A program made the translations under genes and the position numbers. From an uncultured Actinobacillus sp. (GTDB taxonomy: Bacteria; Pseudomonadota; Gammaproteobacteria; Enterobacterales; Pasteurellaceae), in the NCBI RefSeq assembly GCF_945915845.1, contig NZ_CAMEFX010000002.1, forward strand, positions 81,372 through 145,371: a stretch of DNA of 64,000 nt, in the 5' to 3' direction. Under the pieces are notes generated by a model, which worked only from the letters and a program-made list of their open reading frames with translations, ran no database searches and was not told the origin of the DNA. Shown here one piece after another: positions 28,355-39,300 of the stretch; position 1 is the first letter of the stretch; every line of letters begins with the position of its first letter.

Positions 28355-30259
28355 TTATTTATCTTTCACTTCTTCAAATTCAGCATCAACCACATCATCG
28401 TTGCCTTTGCCACCTTGCGGTTGAGCAGTCGCATCCGCTTGTGCTTGCGCTTGACCGGCTTGGATAAGTTTTTCAGACACTTGGATTAATGCTTGTACTT
28501 TTGCATCAATCGCCGCTTTGTCTTCACCTTTCGCCGCTTCTTCAAGTTCACTAACCGCTTTTTCGATTGGTGCTTTGTCGTCAGCAGATAATTTATCACC
28601 CACTTCGCTTAATTGTTTACGAGTAGAGTGAACCAAATGATCCGCTTGGTTACGTGCTTGCACTAACTCTTCAAATTTACGGTCTGCTTCTGCATTTGCT
28701 TCTGCATCACGAACCATTTGTTGAATTTCTTCATCGCTTAAGCCAGAAGAAGCTTTGATGGTAATTTGTTGTTCTTTACCTGTGCCTTTATCTTTCGCTG
28801 AAACGTGGATAATACCATCTGCGTCAATATCGAAAGTCACTTCAATTTGTGGCATGCCGCGTGGTGCCGGATTAATACCTTCTAAGTTAAATTGGCCTAA
28901 AGATTTATTTGCACTCGCTTGTTTACGTTCACCTTGAAGTACGTGAATAGTTACCGCACTTTGGTTATCTTCCGCTGTTGAGAACACTTGCGATTTTTTC
29001 GTTGGAATAGTCGTGTTTTTCTCAATTAAAGTGGTCATCACGCCACCCATGGTTTCGATACCTAATGATAATGGTGTCACGTCTAATAATAACACGTCAG
29101 TTACGTTGCCTGATAACACACCACCTTGTACCGCCGCACCTACAGCAACCGCTTCGTCAGGGTTCACGTCTTTACGTGGCTCTTTGCCAAAGAATTCAGC
29201 CACTTTTTGTTGAACTAATGGCATACGGGTTTGACCACCCACCAAGATCACATCATCAATTTGACCTACGCTTAAGCCAGCGTCATTTAACGCTACTTTC
29301 ACAGGTTCCATTGAACGTGCGACTAAATCTTCAACTAACGCTTCTAATTTCGCGCGAGTTAATTTGATGTTCAAATGTTTAGGGCCTGTTGCGTCTGCAG
29401 TGATGTATGGTAAGTTCACATCTGTTTGTTGTGCAGAAGAAAGTTCAATTTTCGCTTTTTCGCCTGCTTCTTTTAAACGTTGCATTGCAAGTGGGTCATT
29501 ACGTAAATCTACGCCTTGCTCTTTTTTGAACTCATCAACTAAGTAGTTAATGACGCGGTTATCAAAGTCTTCACCCCCTAAGTGTGTATCACCGTTAGTT
29601 GCTAATACTTCGAAAGTTTTTTCACCACCTACTTCATCAATCTCAATGATTGACAAGTCAAATGTACCACCACCTAAGTCGTAAACCGCAATAGTTTGGT
29701 TGCCTTTACCTTTGTCTAAACCATAAGCCAACGCCGCGGCTGTTGGTTCGTTGATAATACGTTTAACATCAAGACCAGCGATACGGCCCGCATCTTTCGT
29801 CGCTTGACGTTGTGCATCGTTAAAGTATGCCGGAACAGTAATTACTGCTTCAGTAACCGGTTCGCCCAAGAAATCTTCTGCGGTTTTTTTCATTTTTTTC
29901 AATACTTCAGCAGAGATTTGTGGCGGAGCTAATTTATCGCCTTTTACATCTACCCAAGCATCGCCGTTGTCAGCTTTCACAATGCTGAATGGCATAATGT
30001 TCACATCACGTTGTACTTCGCTGTCTTCAAAACGACGACCGATTAAACGTTTGATTGCAAATAATGTATTTTTCGGGTTTGTTACCGCTTGGCGTTTCGC
30101 AGGTTGACCAACTAATGTCTCGTTATCGTTTGTATAAGCGATAATTGACGGAGTAGTACGATCACCTTCAGCGTTTTCAATTACGCGCGGTTTGTCACCG
30201 TCCATTACAGCAACACAAGAGTTTGTTGTACCTAAGTCAATACCAATAATTTTACCCAT
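28355..30259 (-). CDS. dnaK: chaperone DnaK (Hsp70)
   Basis: 634 residues. [17 protein letters not shown] at the start, [16 protein letters not shown] near 195, [13 protein letters not shown] near 342, substrate domain, and an acidic C-terminal tail [22 protein letters not shown]-driven protein folding; works with DnaJ (next gene) and GrpE. AGGAGAAAACATATT precedes ATG 30259. A sigma32-type promoter lies at 30334-30361. Confidence 0.99.
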   Translation of the reverse strand: MGKIIGIDLGTTNSCVAVMDGDKPRVIENAEGDRTTPSIIAYTNDNETLVGQPAKRQAVTNPKNTLFAIKRLIGRRFEDSEVQRDVNIMPFSIVKADNGDAWVDVKGDKLAPPQISAEVLKKMKKTAEDFLGEPVTEAVITVPAYFNDAQRQATKDAGRIAGLDVKRIINEPTAAALAYGLDKGKGNQTIAVYDLGGGTFDLSIIEIDEVGGEKTFEVLATNGDTHLGGEDFDNRVINYLVDEFKKEQGVDLRNDPLAMQRLKEAGEKAKIELSSAQQTDVNLPYITADATGPKHLNIKLTRAKLEALVEDLVARSMEPVKVALNDAGLSVGQIDDVILVGGQTRMPLVQQKVAEFFGKEPRKDVNPDEAVAVGAAVQGGVLSGNVTDVLLLDVTPLSLGIETMGGVMTTLIEKNTTIPTKKSQVFSTAEDNQSAVTIHVLQGERKQASANKSLGQFNLEGINPAPRGMPQIEVTFDIDADGIIHVSAKDKGTGKEQQITIKASSGLSDEEIQQMVRDAEANAEADRKFEELVQARNQADHLVHSTRKQLSEVGDKLSADDKAPIEKAVSELEEAAKGEDKAAIDAKVQALIQVSEKLIQAGQAQAQADATAQPQGGKGNDDVVDAEFEEVKDK

Positions 30260-30333
30260 AATATGTTTTCTCCTAGTTAGAAATCTGTTTTACTTTTGAC
30301 GAGATTGTTATCGTCTCGTCTTACGTGATTATA

Positions 30334-30361
30334 AAATGTGGATTGCAATTTCTTTTTCAAG
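30334..30361 (-). promoter_or_regulatory. sigma32 heat-shock promoter of dnaKJ
   Basis: Minus strand CTTGAAA (30361-30355), 13 bases, CCACATTT (30341-30334); consensus CTTGAAA-N13-CCCCATnT. A 7-bp hairpin (GACGAGA/TCTCGTC, 30298-30320) lies in the leader. Confidence 0.85.
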
Positions 30362-30775
30362 GGCCTTTTTAAAAAAATTTTTGAAATTTTCAAAAAAGCA
30401 CATTGCAACATCATTGTGAAACAGAAAATGGGGGAGTAAAAACAAATTTCAAGGGGGCAAACGGTGTGTCGGAAGTCAGGCTAAATTCCCGTTTGCAATT
30501 ACGGCAACGTCGTACCAAGTTACGTTATCCACATTAGATACACTAGGATTAAATTTTTTCCCTACATTGGAATGTTGCTCTATGGTTGAAGATAAATCAC
30601 TATGCTTTGTTATTTTATCCCCTATACCTACTTTAAAAACTTCATATTTGAGCTTTTGTTACATCGTTATGAGGAGCAAAAATAATCGATATGGGCAGTG
30701 TTGAAGAAGTCATATATGGCAGTATAGAGCCTGTCGAAACGTTAGTTGATAGTTCGACAGACTCACCAACTAGCA
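30362..30775. other. intergenic stretch, no convincing gene
   Basis: Upstream of dnaK. It holds two inverted repeats: GCAAACGG/CCGTTTGC (about 30458-30497) and CTGTCGAA/TTCGACAG (about 30732-30763). A plus-strand frame from 30691 (MGSVEEVIYGSIEPVETLVDSSTD...) has an RBS-like GAGGAG upstream but runs antisense into the lipoprotein gene and looks like a remnant at most. Confidence 0.5.
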
Positions 30776-31681
30776 TTACCAACGGTATTCTGGTTTTAAT
30801 AAATCACGAATGCTATCCCAAGAAAGAGAAAGCTGAATTTCTCCTGCAGCGTAAGGGCCAATTAGATAAGGTGGATACACAAAGGTTATGCCATCGCTGT
30901 GGAAATAGAAATTCTTAGTGATTTCAAAGTCTGCTTTTTTTACAAAAAAGGCATTTTCATCGGTGTTATCATTCACTTCCGCATTATAAGCAGCATATTC
31001 TTGCCATAATAACTCATTGAGTTTACTTAAATTCTCATGACCAAATGCCATTTCTAAGCTAATATTTTCTTTTTTAGTCATATCGATGTTGATATAGTTT
31101 CGCCAGCTTAAAGGATGTGCGCCACCGCCATCCGTATACAGATCTTGTGTAAATGTTAAGATATTTTGACGCTGTCCAACATAACGAAGGGTTTCACGAA
31201 AGACATTCGTTCGGGTTTCAAAGGCTTGTGAGGATTTTCGAGCTTCGTCATATAAATAAGCCAAACGCGCTTGCAAGCGAGCCTTAGGGTCTTGAATTTG
31301 CTTAATTTCTTGTTCTTTAGTTTTATCATCAAGACTAAAATCACTATCAAGCATTTGATTATAAAGCAAATCATTAAGCCAAGGTTCGTTAGTTTCTACC
31401 GCAGTGATCTGCATAGATGACACGCTTTCTGTTATATATTCATCTTCTTTGTTGGGATTTTGAAATTCTTCGGTTTTGTCAAATAGCGTCACGGCTTTGG
31501 CAAAAATCACCGGAATTTCTGACCGCACTTTTGCCAGTTCATCTTGAGTGTTTTTTAATTCCGTTTGTAATTGTGAAATCTTTTGTTCTGCTTGTTGCCA
31601 TTTAGCCTGATTTTCTTTGTCATCACAAGCTGTAAGCAAAACAATAGAGGAAATTAGTATCGCGAGTAGGGATTTTTTCAT
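30776..31681 (-). CDS. lipoprotein with DUF3298/RsiV-like C-terminal domain
   Basis: 301 residues from ATG 31681 (13 further upstream codons are unlikely). Signal MKKSLLAILISSIVLLTAC with lipobox LTAC. Residues 25-60 form a coiled coil (WQQAEQKISQLQTELKNTQDELAKV). The C-terminal half (TQDLYTDGGGAHPLSWRNYINID onward, ending YPPYLIGPYAAGEIQLSLSW) is the DUF3298/DUF4163 fold found in RsiV and in lysozyme-binding lipoproteins. Function in Pasteurellaceae unknown; a cell-envelope role is likely. It lies between dnaK and argS with its own signals. Confidence 0.8.
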   Translation of the reverse strand: MKKSLLAILISSIVLLTACDDKENQAKWQQAEQKISQLQTELKNTQDELAKVRSEIPVIFAKAVTLFDKTEEFQNPNKEDEYITESVSSMQITAVETNEPWLNDLLYNQMLDSDFSLDDKTKEQEIKQIQDPKARLQARLAYLYDEARKSSQAFETRTNVFRETLRYVGQRQNILTFTQDLYTDGGGAHPLSWRNYINIDMTKKENISLEMAFGHENLSKLNELLWQEYAAYNAEVNDNTDENAFFVKKADFEITKNFYFHSDGITFVYPPYLIGPYAAGEIQLSLSWDSIRDLLKPEYRW

Positions 31682-31692
31682 AATTGAGCTCC

Positions 31693-31725
31693 AAAAAAAA
31701 TCCCTTGAGCCGTCACTCAAGGGGA
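31693..31725 (-). terminator. terminator of argS
   Basis: TCCCTTGAG (31701-31709) with CTCAAGGGG (31716-31724), loop of six; eight T on the minus strand (A run 31693-31700). Confidence 0.88.
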
Positions 31726-31729
31726 TTGA

Positions 31730-33457
31730 TTACATTTTTTCAACCGTTTTAATACCAAGCAAATCTAAACCTTGTTTTAAGGTTTTTGCGGTTAAATAGG
31801 CTAATTTTAAACGGCTATTTTTGATATTTTCTTCCGCATTCAATATTGGGCAGGCTTCATAGAAACCAGAGAATGCACCTGCAAGTTCATAGAGATATTG
31901 GCACAGAATATGTGGCATCCCTTCTTTTGCTACACCGTTTAATGCCTCTTCAAATTGTAATAATTTGATTGCAAGAGCACGTTCTTTGTCTTCAGCCAAA
32001 AGAATATCGCCTGTTAATTGATCCGCATTAATGCCGGCGCGAGCGAAGATTGAACGAATACGTGTGTAAGCGTATTGCATATAAGGTGCAGTGTTACCTT
32101 CAAAGGTTAACATATTATCCCAATCGAACACGTAATCTGTGGTGCGGTTTTTACTTAAATCAGAATATTTTACTGAACCAATTGCTACGGCTTCTACCAC
32201 AGCTGATTTTTCATCCGCGCTGAGTTCAGTGCTACGTTCAGCAATTAATTTGTCCGCACGCTCTACCGCTTCATCTAAGAGATCTTTTAATTTTACCGTG
32301 CCGCCAGAACGCGTTTTAAACGGTTTGCCATCTTTACCTAACATCATACCAAAGAATGGATGTTCAAGAGAGAAACTATCTGGTACATAGCCTGCTTTAC
32401 GCGTAATCAACCAGGCTTGTTGCATATGCTGTGATTGACGGCTATCAGAAAAAACGAGCACGCGATCCGCTTTTAATGTTTCATAACGGTATTTTGCCGC
32501 AGCAATATCTGTGGTGGTATAAAGGAAACCACCATCTTTTTTCTGAACGATTACGCCCATTGGATCACCGTCTTTATTTTTAAATTCATCCAAGAACACA
32601 ACGAGTGCGCCGTCATCTTCAACGGCTAATTCTTTGGCTTTTAAATCAGCAACGATTTCAGGCAACATAGGATTGTACAAACTTTCACCCATCACATCGT
32701 TTTCAGTGAGGGTGACATTTAAACGGTTATAGTTTTCTTGGTTATGGTGCATAGTAATATCCACCAACTTTTTCCACATCGTACGGCAATATTCATCGCC
32801 ACTTTGTAGTCTCACCACATAATTACGGGCTTTTTCCGCAAAAATTTCATCTGAATCATAATGTTCTTTTGCTGCACGATAGAATGCTTCCAAATCGCTT
32901 AATTCCATTGCAGTGGCATTTTCATTTTCCATTTTTTCCAAATAAGCAATGAGCATGCCAAATTGCGTACCCCAATCCCCCACGTGATTAGCACGGATAA
33001 CTTTGTTACCCAAAAATTCCAACGTGCGAACAACCGCATCACCAATAATGGTTGAACGTAAATGTCCTACATGCATTTCTTTCGCTACATTTGGGGAGGA
33101 ATAATCGACCACAATAGTTTGTGGTTTTTCAGTTTTAATGCCTAAATTGACCGCACTTAATTGCTGATTTGCATTTTGTGCCAACCAATTTTTGTCTAAG
33201 AAAATATTAATAAAGCCGGGACCGGCAATTTCTAATTTTTCCGCTACGCCATGCAAATCCACTTTATCTAGCACTTTCTGCGCGAATTCACGAGGGTTTA
33301 AGCCTAATTTTTTCGCCGCGCCCATAATGCCGTTAGCTTGATAATCACCAAATTGTGGTTTACCTGATTGACGAACAGCAGCTTCGACACCTTGCTCTGC
33401 GCCTGCTGCTACCATTGCCTGTTGAATTTTATCTGATAAAAGTTGTTGAATATTCAC
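31730..33457 (-). CDS. argS: arginyl-tRNA synthetase
   Basis: 575 residues. N-terminal additional domain for tRNA-Arg ([19 protein letters not shown]), then the class I HIGH motif as [16 protein letters not shown] after [12 protein letters not shown], catalytic stretch [18 protein letters not shown] in place of KMSKS as usual for ArgRS, and an anticodon-binding domain ending [14 protein letters not shown]. Charges tRNA-Arg. Length matches E. coli ArgS (577). Confidence 0.98.
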   Translation of the reverse strand: MNIQQLLSDKIQQAMVAAGAEQGVEAAVRQSGKPQFGDYQANGIMGAAKKLGLNPREFAQKVLDKVDLHGVAEKLEIAGPGFINIFLDKNWLAQNANQQLSAVNLGIKTEKPQTIVVDYSSPNVAKEMHVGHLRSTIIGDAVVRTLEFLGNKVIRANHVGDWGTQFGMLIAYLEKMENENATAMELSDLEAFYRAAKEHYDSDEIFAEKARNYVVRLQSGDEYCRTMWKKLVDITMHHNQENYNRLNVTLTENDVMGESLYNPMLPEIVADLKAKELAVEDDGALVVFLDEFKNKDGDPMGVIVQKKDGGFLYTTTDIAAAKYRYETLKADRVLVFSDSRQSQHMQQAWLITRKAGYVPDSFSLEHPFFGMMLGKDGKPFKTRSGGTVKLKDLLDEAVERADKLIAERSTELSADEKSAVVEAVAIGSVKYSDLSKNRTTDYVFDWDNMLTFEGNTAPYMQYAYTRIRSIFARAGINADQLTGDILLAEDKERALAIKLLQFEEALNGVAKEGMPHILCQYLYELAGAFSGFYEACPILNAEENIKNSRLKLAYLTAKTLKQGLDLLGIKTVEKM

Positions 33458-33556
33458 GTTTTACCTATTTATAAATTGAGAAGAAAAATATGCTGTATGA
33501 TACCGAAGTATGCCTGATTGGAAAAGGTTTTTTATTATCACAAGGTAATGCTGTCA

Positions 33557-34024
33557 TTATGCTTCACGACATTCCAACCAACGCGTGCGTTTCCCTTGGT
33601 GATTTTTGTAATACACAGAACTATTTTGACGAGCAATCAAATCAATATAACTGCCCTGAATGGGATTATATGAGCGGTAAACCACCTCAAATCGACTACC
33701 ACGAGCATTAAGAGTGCGATTTTCAATATGATCAAAAGGTTCCGCCTTACCACCATCAAGCTGGAAATAAATGCCAAAATTTTCTTTCATTCGGCTTTCT
33801 CGAGATAATGGAAAATAAGCGTATAACAACGAATTTGAACCTGTTTCGAAATTTCGACAGCGATAATAATAGCGTTTATAGTGAGCAGGGTTAGATAATT
33901 CCACCAGACTAATATTTTCTTTTAAATAACCTTTTTTTATTGTTTTGACGCTTTTCGCTTTATGCGTACAAGCAAAAAGTAGGGTAATTGTTAATGTCAT
34001 TAAAATGAATTTAAATTTATTCAT
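33557..34024 (-). CDS. small lipoprotein, function unknown
   Basis: 155 residues. Lipoprotein signal MNKFKFILMTLTITLLFAC, lipobox LFAC, followed by THKAKSVKTIKKGY. The mature part contains a possible disulphide pair (YYRCRNFETG and WLECREA) and the pattern RFEVVYRSYNPIQGSYIDLIARQ, resembling MliC-like beta-barrel lysozyme inhibitors in size and Cys placement, but I cannot assign it. Preceded by a plain intergenic region and followed by argS. Confidence 0.7.
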   Translation of the reverse strand: MNKFKFILMTLTITLLFACTHKAKSVKTIKKGYLKENISLVELSNPAHYKRYYYRCRNFETGSNSLLYAYFPLSRESRMKENFGIYFQLDGGKAEPFDHIENRTLNARGSRFEVVYRSYNPIQGSYIDLIARQNSSVYYKNHQGKRTRWLECREA

Positions 34025-34131
34025 CGTCTAATCTCAATAAGTCTAGCTAAAATTTTGTTGCGCTATAATAGCGGAAAATTTTGAGTGTGCAAGCGAGAGA
34101 GTTTATTGTGAACTAAGTTTTTGACTGGCTT

Positions 34132-34327
34132 TTCAACAAGCGGTCGAAATCGCTTTCAAAATTGCAATTAAGTTAATTTGTAGAAGTTATCCGGAAATTC
34201 CAGATAACTGAATCGCCCACGGCTCACACCGTGGGTTACGCATGATGTTGCTCCGCTGGAACAAGTTAGGTTTTCGTGCCGGCGGCACGATACTATGCTT
34301 AATTTAGGGAGGAAGCCCTAGAAGCAT
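34132..34327. repeat. multi-hairpin repeat, copy 1
   Basis: About 196 bases, roughly 87 percent like copy 2. Contains in order hairpins at about 34186-34208, 34214-34233, the GTTGCTCCGCTGGAACAA unit, TCGTGCC-GGC-GGCACGA and a decayed TAGGGAGGAAGCCCTA unit. Several stems are broken by single changes relative to copy 2. It begins with an Apl-type uptake signal ACAAGCGGT (34136-34144). Confidence 0.8.
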
Positions 34328-34551
34328 TTTCCATATTTTGCCATTTATCGAAATCGATATTTCCCTTTGCCTTGCCCACATCTATTCGTGAAAAAATACG
34401 ATTAGCTAAAATTTGAGAAAGTGCGGCGATATGTTTCTGGGTTTTCTCTGAATGTCTTGTTTTTTCGTCAGGACTTTGCTCAATGTCTTGTTTTTTGTGT
34501 TCAATGTCCTGTTTTTGTTTTTCAATGTCCTGTTTTTCAACAAGCGGTTGA
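34303..34551 (-). pseudogene. open fragment between the two repeat copies, unidentified
   Basis: The minus strand is open for some 80 codons without a start: FQPLVEKQDIEKQ, with tandem KQDIE units, then KTQKHIAALSQILANRIF and GKAKGNIDFDKWQNMENA, ending in the left repeat. The middle looks like real protein (helical, charged) but I cannot name the family. The KQDIE units come from a DNA repeat AATGTC(C/T)TGTTTTT present four times at about 34452-34540. Probably part of a gene cut by the flanking repeats. Confidence 0.4.
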
Positions 34552-34731
34552 AACTACTTTTAAAATGACAATTAAGTTAATTTGTAGAAGTTATCCGGAA
34601 ATTCCGGATAACTAAATTGCCCACGGCTTACGCCGTGGGTTACGCATAATGTTGCTCCGCTGGAGCAAGTTAGGTTTTCGTGCCAGCGGCACGATACTAT
34701 GCTTAACCTAGGGCGTAAGCCCTAGGGGCAT
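34537..34731. repeat. multi-hairpin repeat, copy 2
   Basis: Five perfect small hairpins in a row: GTTATCCGG-AAATT-CCGGATAAC, CCCACGGC-TTAC-GCCGTGGG, TTGCTCC-GCT-GGAGCAA, TCGTGCC-AGC-GGCACGA, CCTAGGGC-GTAA-GCCCTAGG. It ends at the stop codon of the phase-variable lipoprotein gene. Resembles REP-type elements mobilised by RAYT transposases. Starts with ACAAGCGGT (34541-34549), the uptake dialect of the Actinobacillus branch. Confidence 0.85.
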
Positions 34732-35300
34732 TATAGGGCATCAATAGAACTCCAATTAAATAACCATTCTCCATTTGGCTGTTTTATAGCCGTATATCTC
34801 CCATTAAAGGTTTCTTGGCTTTGTGGAGAAACAAACAATACTCTAAAACTAAAAGCATTGTTGGCTTTTTTCTTAATACTATCAATTCGTTGAACATTGA
34901 CACAGCCTGATTTATGGTATTGCATTTGTCTTACTGGCGATAATGGATAAGGCATTCCTACGCTGCTTTCGTCTTGATAAGCTCGTAGCTGATCATCTTT
35001 TTCACAGGCAATGAGTGGTAAAACTTTATTTAAGGTTGGCGATGCGTCAAGGAATAATGATTTCACATTATTTGCTGGAGTAGCCTTATTTAAGGCAGTT
35101 GATGTCGTTTCTTTAGTTTGGTTATCAATAAATTGACCTGATAAGGTTTCATTAACTGAACGTAAAACATTTGTTGCTTGTGTCCCCACATCTGTTATTG
35201 CTTGACAAGCGGATAAGCCCAAACACACTAAAGCGGTAAGCGGTAAGCGGTAAGCGGTAAGCGGTAAGCGGTAAGCGGTAAGCGGTAAGCGGTAAGCCAT
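34731..35300 (-). CDS. phase-variable lipoprotein, function unknown
   Basis: 189 residues from ATG 35300 with AGGAG six bases upstream. The N terminus is encoded by nine GCGGTAA heptamers and reads MAYRLPL-TAYRLPL-TAYRLPL-TALVCLGLSAC, so the repeat is part of the signal peptide, with lipobox LSAC. The mature part has two Cys (LIACEKDDQ and KSGCVNVQR) and ends FNGRYTAIKQPNGEWLFNW. As 63 bases are in frame the gene is ON; loss or gain of one or two units would shift the frame. I do not recognise the mature domain. Confidence 0.8.
   Translation of the reverse strand: MAYRLPLTAYRLPLTAYRLPLTALVCLGLSACQAITDVGTQATNVLRSVNETLSGQFIDNQTKETTSTALNKATPANNVKSLFLDASPTLNKVLPLIACEKDDQLRAYQDESSVGMPYPLSPVRQMQYHKSGCVNVQRIDSIKKKANNAFSFRVLFVSPQSQETFNGRYTAIKQPNGEWLFNWSSIDAL
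35233..35295. repeat. heptanucleotide tract, 9 x GCGGTAA
   Basis: Nine exact tandem units (plus strand) within the signal-peptide codons of the lipoprotein gene. Seven-base units are prone to slippage and give frame switching. Confidence 0.95.
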
Positions 35301-35412
35301 ATTATACTCCTATTTTTTGTTTATATATTGTTCTAAATTATAAGAAAATTTTTTCTAAAAGAAAATTAAGAAATGGTGGGAATGATAAATCCCACCAATC
35401 TATTTTACTTCT

Positions 35413-38400
35413 TTACTTCATCGCCACTCCCAACCACTTCACCATCTCTTTCTCATTCCACCCCTTGCGTTTCGCATAATCCACCGCTTGATCTTCATCA
35501 ATACGTCCAAGGGTGAAATAATTACTCGCAGGGTGGGTGAAGTACCAGCCACAGACGCTTGCCGCAGGCCACATTGCGTAGCTTTCGGTGAGTTTCATTC
35601 CGATGCGTTGTTCCACTTCCAGTAAATCCCAGATGATCTGTTTTTCCGTGTGTTCTGGGCAGCTTGGGTAGCCGGGGGCAGGGCGGATGCCGATGTATTC
35701 TTCACGGATTAGGCGGTCGTTGTCCAAGCTTTCATCGGTGTAGCCCCAAACTTTGGTGCGGAGTTCAAAGTGCAGGTATTCCGCCATTGCTTCGGCTAAA
35801 CGGTCGCCGACCGCTTGGAGCAAGATGGCGTTGTAGTCGTCCCCTGCGGCTTTGTAGCCTTCCACTAAATCGTGTTCTTCAATCCCTGCACAGACGGCGA
35901 ACATACCTAACCAGTCTTGTTTGCCGCTGGCTTTGCTTGCGATAAAGTCGCTCAAGCAAAGGTTGTACGGGCTTTTGCTGTTTTTGCCACGTTCGCTTTG
36001 TTGGCGGAGGTTATAGACTTTGCCTGCCACTAAAGTGCGGTCGGCATTTTGATAGATTTCAATATCATCGCCCACGCTGTTGGCTGGGAAAATCCCCATA
36101 ATGCCGCTTGGGTTGAGCTTGTGATTTTGCTCTAATTCGTCCAACACTTTTTGTGCATCGTTCCACACTCGGTGGGCTTCTTCACCGCCTTCAGGGTAGT
36201 CGAAGGCGTCAGGATAACCGCCCATTAAGCCCCATAAACGGAAGAATGGCGACCAGTCGATAAATTTCCGCAAGGTCGCAATCGGCACGTTTTTATATTC
36301 CATAATGCCTGTTTGTTTCGGTGTTGGCACTTGATAATCCGCCCATTCGCCACTGAACGCATCAAAGGCATTTTTGCGAGCCTCTTCAATCGGCAACTGC
36401 TTGCGTGGGGCTTTTTTGTTGGCAAAAGCGTCTTGAATTTGCTCGTACTCTTTCTTCATTCGTTCCCACAGTTCCGCTTTGGTATCTGGGTTCATCAATG
36501 CCGCACAAACCGTTACCGCACGAGAGGCGTTGGTGGTGTAAATCACTTCGTGCTTATATTTCGGATAAAGTTTAATCGCTGTATGCTCTTTGGAGGTGGT
36601 TGCTCCGCCGATAATCACAGGAATATTCAAATTCAAGCGGTTCATTTCGCCTAAGAAATATTCCATTTCGTCAAGGGACGGCGTGATCAAACCGCTTAAG
36701 CCGATGATGTCCGCTTTTTCGTCAATCGCCGTTTGAATGATCTTATCCGCAGGCACCATTACGCCTAAGTCGATCACTTCAAAGTTATTACATTGCAACA
36801 CCACGCTCACGATATTTTTACCGATGTCGTGAACATCGCCTTTTACAGTGGCAATCACCACTTTACCGCTTGATGAACCTTTCTGTTTGGTGGCATTGAT
36901 AAACGGTTCTAAATAAGCAACCGACTGTTTCATCACACGAGCGGATTTCACCACTTGCGGTAGGAACATTTTACCATCACCGAACAAATCGCCCACCACG
37001 TCCATACCGTCCATTAGCGGCCCTTCGATCACTTCGAGCGGTGTCGGGAATTTTTGGCGCGCTTCTTCGGTATCTTCGATAATATAGTTGGTGATCCCTT
37101 TCACAAGGGCGTGTTTCAACCGCTCTTCTACAGCCCAAGTACGCCATTCGGCAACGCCACTGTCTTCATTGCTACTAGCGGTCACATTTCGGTATTTTTC
37201 TGCAATATCTAACAGGCGATCGGTCGCATCAGGACGGCGATTTAACACCGCATCTTCAATCACATCACGCAATTCCGGATCAAGATCGTCATAAATCGCC
37301 AGTTGCCCCGCATTCACGATCCCCATATCCATTCCTTGCTTGATAGCGTGGTAAAGGAACACGGCGTGAATGGCTTCACGCATCACATTGTTACCACGGA
37401 ACGAGAAGGACACATTCGACACACCGCCCGAAATTTTGGCGTGCGGTAGGCTACGTTTAATGCGACCTGTGGCGTTGATAAAGTCCACGCCGTAGTTATT
37501 GTGTTCTTCAATCCCCGTACCGATGGCAAAAATGTTCGGGTCAAAAATAATATCTTCAGGCGGAAAGCCCACTTGGTTCACGAGAATATCGTAAGCTCGG
37601 GTACAGATTTCTACCTTGCGTTCTTCGGTGTCCGCTTGCCCCACTTCGTCAAACGCCATCACGACCACCGCCGCACCATAACGGCGAACCAGTTTCGCTT
37701 GGTGGATAAATTTTTCTTCGCCTTCTTTGAGGGAAATGGAGTTTACAATTCCCTTACCTTGCACCGATTGCAAACCAGCTTCAATCACTTCCCATTTGGA
37801 CGAGTCAATCATCACAGGCACTTTCGCCGCATCAGGTTCTGTCGCCATAATGTTAAGGAAACGGGTCATACATTTTTGCGAGTCGAGCAAGGCTTCGTCC
37901 ATATTCACGTCAATCACTTGCGCACCGTTTTCCACCTGATCGATAGCAATCTCAATGGCTTCGCTAAATTTTTCTTCTTTAATCAAACGCTTAAACTTCG
38001 CCGAACCTGTTACGTTATTGCGTTCGCCCACGTTCACAAACAGGCTTTCATCATCAATGTTTAACGGCTCAAGCCCCGACAAACGCATTGCGGTTTTGAT
38101 TTCAGGTAAAGCACGAGGTTTAATCCCTGCCACCACATCGGCAAAAGCTTTGATATGTTCAGGTGTGGTACCGCAACAGCCACCCACGATATTTAAGAAA
38201 CCGCTTTCCGCCCACTCTTTGATGTGAGCCGCCATTTCTTCTGCCCCCAAATCGTAGCCGCCAAAGGCATTTGGCAAGCCGGCATTCGGGTGAACGGACA
38301 CATAGGTTTCACAGATTTTCGACATCACTTCCACATAAGGACGCAACTCTTTCGGCCCTAAGGCACAGTTCAAACCAAAGCTGAGCGGTTTCGCGTGGCG

Positions 38401-39102
38401 GAGCGAGTTGTAAAAGGCTTCGGTGGTTTGCCCCGAAAGGGTACGCCCGGAGGCATCGGTAATCGTCCCCGAAATCATAATCGGCAATTCCACGCCCAGT
38501 TCTTCAAACACTTGGTCAATGGCAAAGGCAGCGGCTTTGGCGTTCAAGGTATCGAAGATGGTTTCGATCATAATGATGTCCGAACCGCCTTCAATTAAGC
38601 CACGGGTTGCTTCCGCATAGGCATCGACTAATTCCATAAAGGTAATGTTACGGAAACCGGGATCGTTCACATTTGGCGAAATCGAGGCGGTGCGGTTAGT
38701 TGGGCCGAGAATACCTGCCACAAAACGCGGTTTTTCAGGCGTGCTGTATTTATCCGCCGCAATGCGAGCCAGTTTTGCCCCTGCAAAATTCAGCTCATAA
38801 GCCACCGCTTGTAAGTCGTAATCCGCCTGTGCAATGGTGGTGGAACTGAACGTATTGGTTTCAATAATATCCGCCCCAGCTTCAAGGTATTTCTCGTGAA
38901 TAGAGGAAATCACTAAAGGTTGCGTTAGGGTAAGCAGATCGTTATTACCACGCAGATCCACGCTAGAATTTTTAAAACGCTCACCACGGAAATCCGCTTC
39001 GGTCAGTTTAAATTGTTGGATCATCGTCCCCATCGCACCGTCTAAAATCAAGATACGTTGTGCAAGGGCAGTTTTTAATTGTTCAATTCGGTTGTGTTGC
39101 AT
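35413..39102 (-). CDS. metH: cobalamin-dependent methionine synthase
   Basis: 1229 residues from ATG 39102 ([29 protein letters not shown]); the frame could extend eight codons up. Modules in order: homocysteine domain with zinc ligands ([14 protein letters not shown] near 310), folate-binding domain ([14 protein letters not shown] near 350), cobalamin domain with [14 protein letters not shown] (near 755, His is the cobalt ligand), and AdoMet reactivation domain ([19 protein letters not shown], near 1130). Transfers methyl from methyl-THF to homocysteine. G+C is clearly higher than in neighbours (31-34 of 60 in three lines I counted), and both uptake-signal dialects occur inside it. No cobalamin riboswitch was seen upstream. 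Confidence 0.98.
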   Translation of the reverse strand: MQHNRIEQLKTALAQRILILDGAMGTMIQQFKLTEADFRGERFKNSSVDLRGNNDLLTLTQPLVISSIHEKYLEAGADIIETNTFSSTTIAQADYDLQAVAYELNFAGAKLARIAADKYSTPEKPRFVAGILGPTNRTASISPNVNDPGFRNITFMELVDAYAEATRGLIEGGSDIIMIETIFDTLNAKAAAFAIDQVFEELGVELPIMISGTITDASGRTLSGQTTEAFYNSLRHAKPLSFGLNCALGPKELRPYVEVMSKICETYVSVHPNAGLPNAFGGYDLGAEEMAAHIKEWAESGFLNIVGGCCGTTPEHIKAFADVVAGIKPRALPEIKTAMRLSGLEPLNIDDESLFVNVGERNNVTGSAKFKRLIKEEKFSEAIEIAIDQVENGAQVIDVNMDEALLDSQKCMTRFLNIMATEPDAAKVPVMIDSSKWEVIEAGLQSVQGKGIVNSISLKEGEEKFIHQAKLVRRYGAAVVVMAFDEVGQADTEERKVEICTRAYDILVNQVGFPPEDIIFDPNIFAIGTGIEEHNNYGVDFINATGRIKRSLPHAKISGGVSNVSFSFRGNNVMREAIHAVFLYHAIKQGMDMGIVNAGQLAIYDDLDPELRDVIEDAVLNRRPDATDRLLDIAEKYRNVTASSNEDSGVAEWRTWAVEERLKHALVKGITNYIIEDTEEARQKFPTPLEVIEGPLMDGMDVVGDLFGDGKMFLPQVVKSARVMKQSVAYLEPFINATKQKGSSSGKVVIATVKGDVHDIGKNIVSVVLQCNNFEVIDLGVMVPADKIIQTAIDEKADIIGLSGLITPSLDEMEYFLGEMNRLNLNIPVIIGGATTSKEHTAIKLYPKYKHEVIYTTNASRAVTVCAALMNPDTKAELWERMKKEYEQIQDAFANKKAPRKQLPIEEARKNAFDAFSGEWADYQVPTPKQTGIMEYKNVPIATLRKFIDWSPFFRLWGLMGGYPDAFDYPEGGEEAHRVWNDAQKVLDELEQNHKLNPSGIMGIFPANSVGDDIEIYQNADRTLVAGKVYNLRQQSERGKNSKSPYNLCLSDFIASKASGKQDWLGMFAVCAGIEEHDLVEGYKAAGDDYNAILLQAVGDRLAEAMAEYLHFELRTKVWGYTDESLDNDRLIREEYIGIRPAPGYPSCPEHTEKQIIWDLLEVEQRIGMKLTESYAMWPAASVCGWYFTHPASNYFTLGRIDEDQAVDYAKRKGWNEKEMVKWLGVAMK

Positions 39103-39300
39103 AGGGTTTCCAATACATAAAAACAAGATTAATAAACGAGATAATAGGGAGCAGGGGCAAAAGTGTCAAATGTTGTTTGGCGATATATCTTGTTTTTTCT
39201 TTAAAAGTTTTTAGAGGTTAAAATTTGATTGCATTTTGTTTTTTTTTTTGTACAATCAAAATGGCTTGTTTAACGCACTATTTTATAAGGATCATTACAA

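Noticed and set aside
30691..30918. 75-codon plus-strand frame with an RBS-like GAGGAG
   Set aside because: More than half lies antisense to the DUF3298 lipoprotein gene and no family fits; kept only as a possible remnant.
33490..33711. 73-codon plus-strand frame
   Set aside because: Mostly antisense to the small lipoprotein gene and without family resemblance.
39127..39300. Cobalamin riboswitch upstream of metH
   Set aside because: I looked for the B12-box and saw no conserved core on the minus strand.
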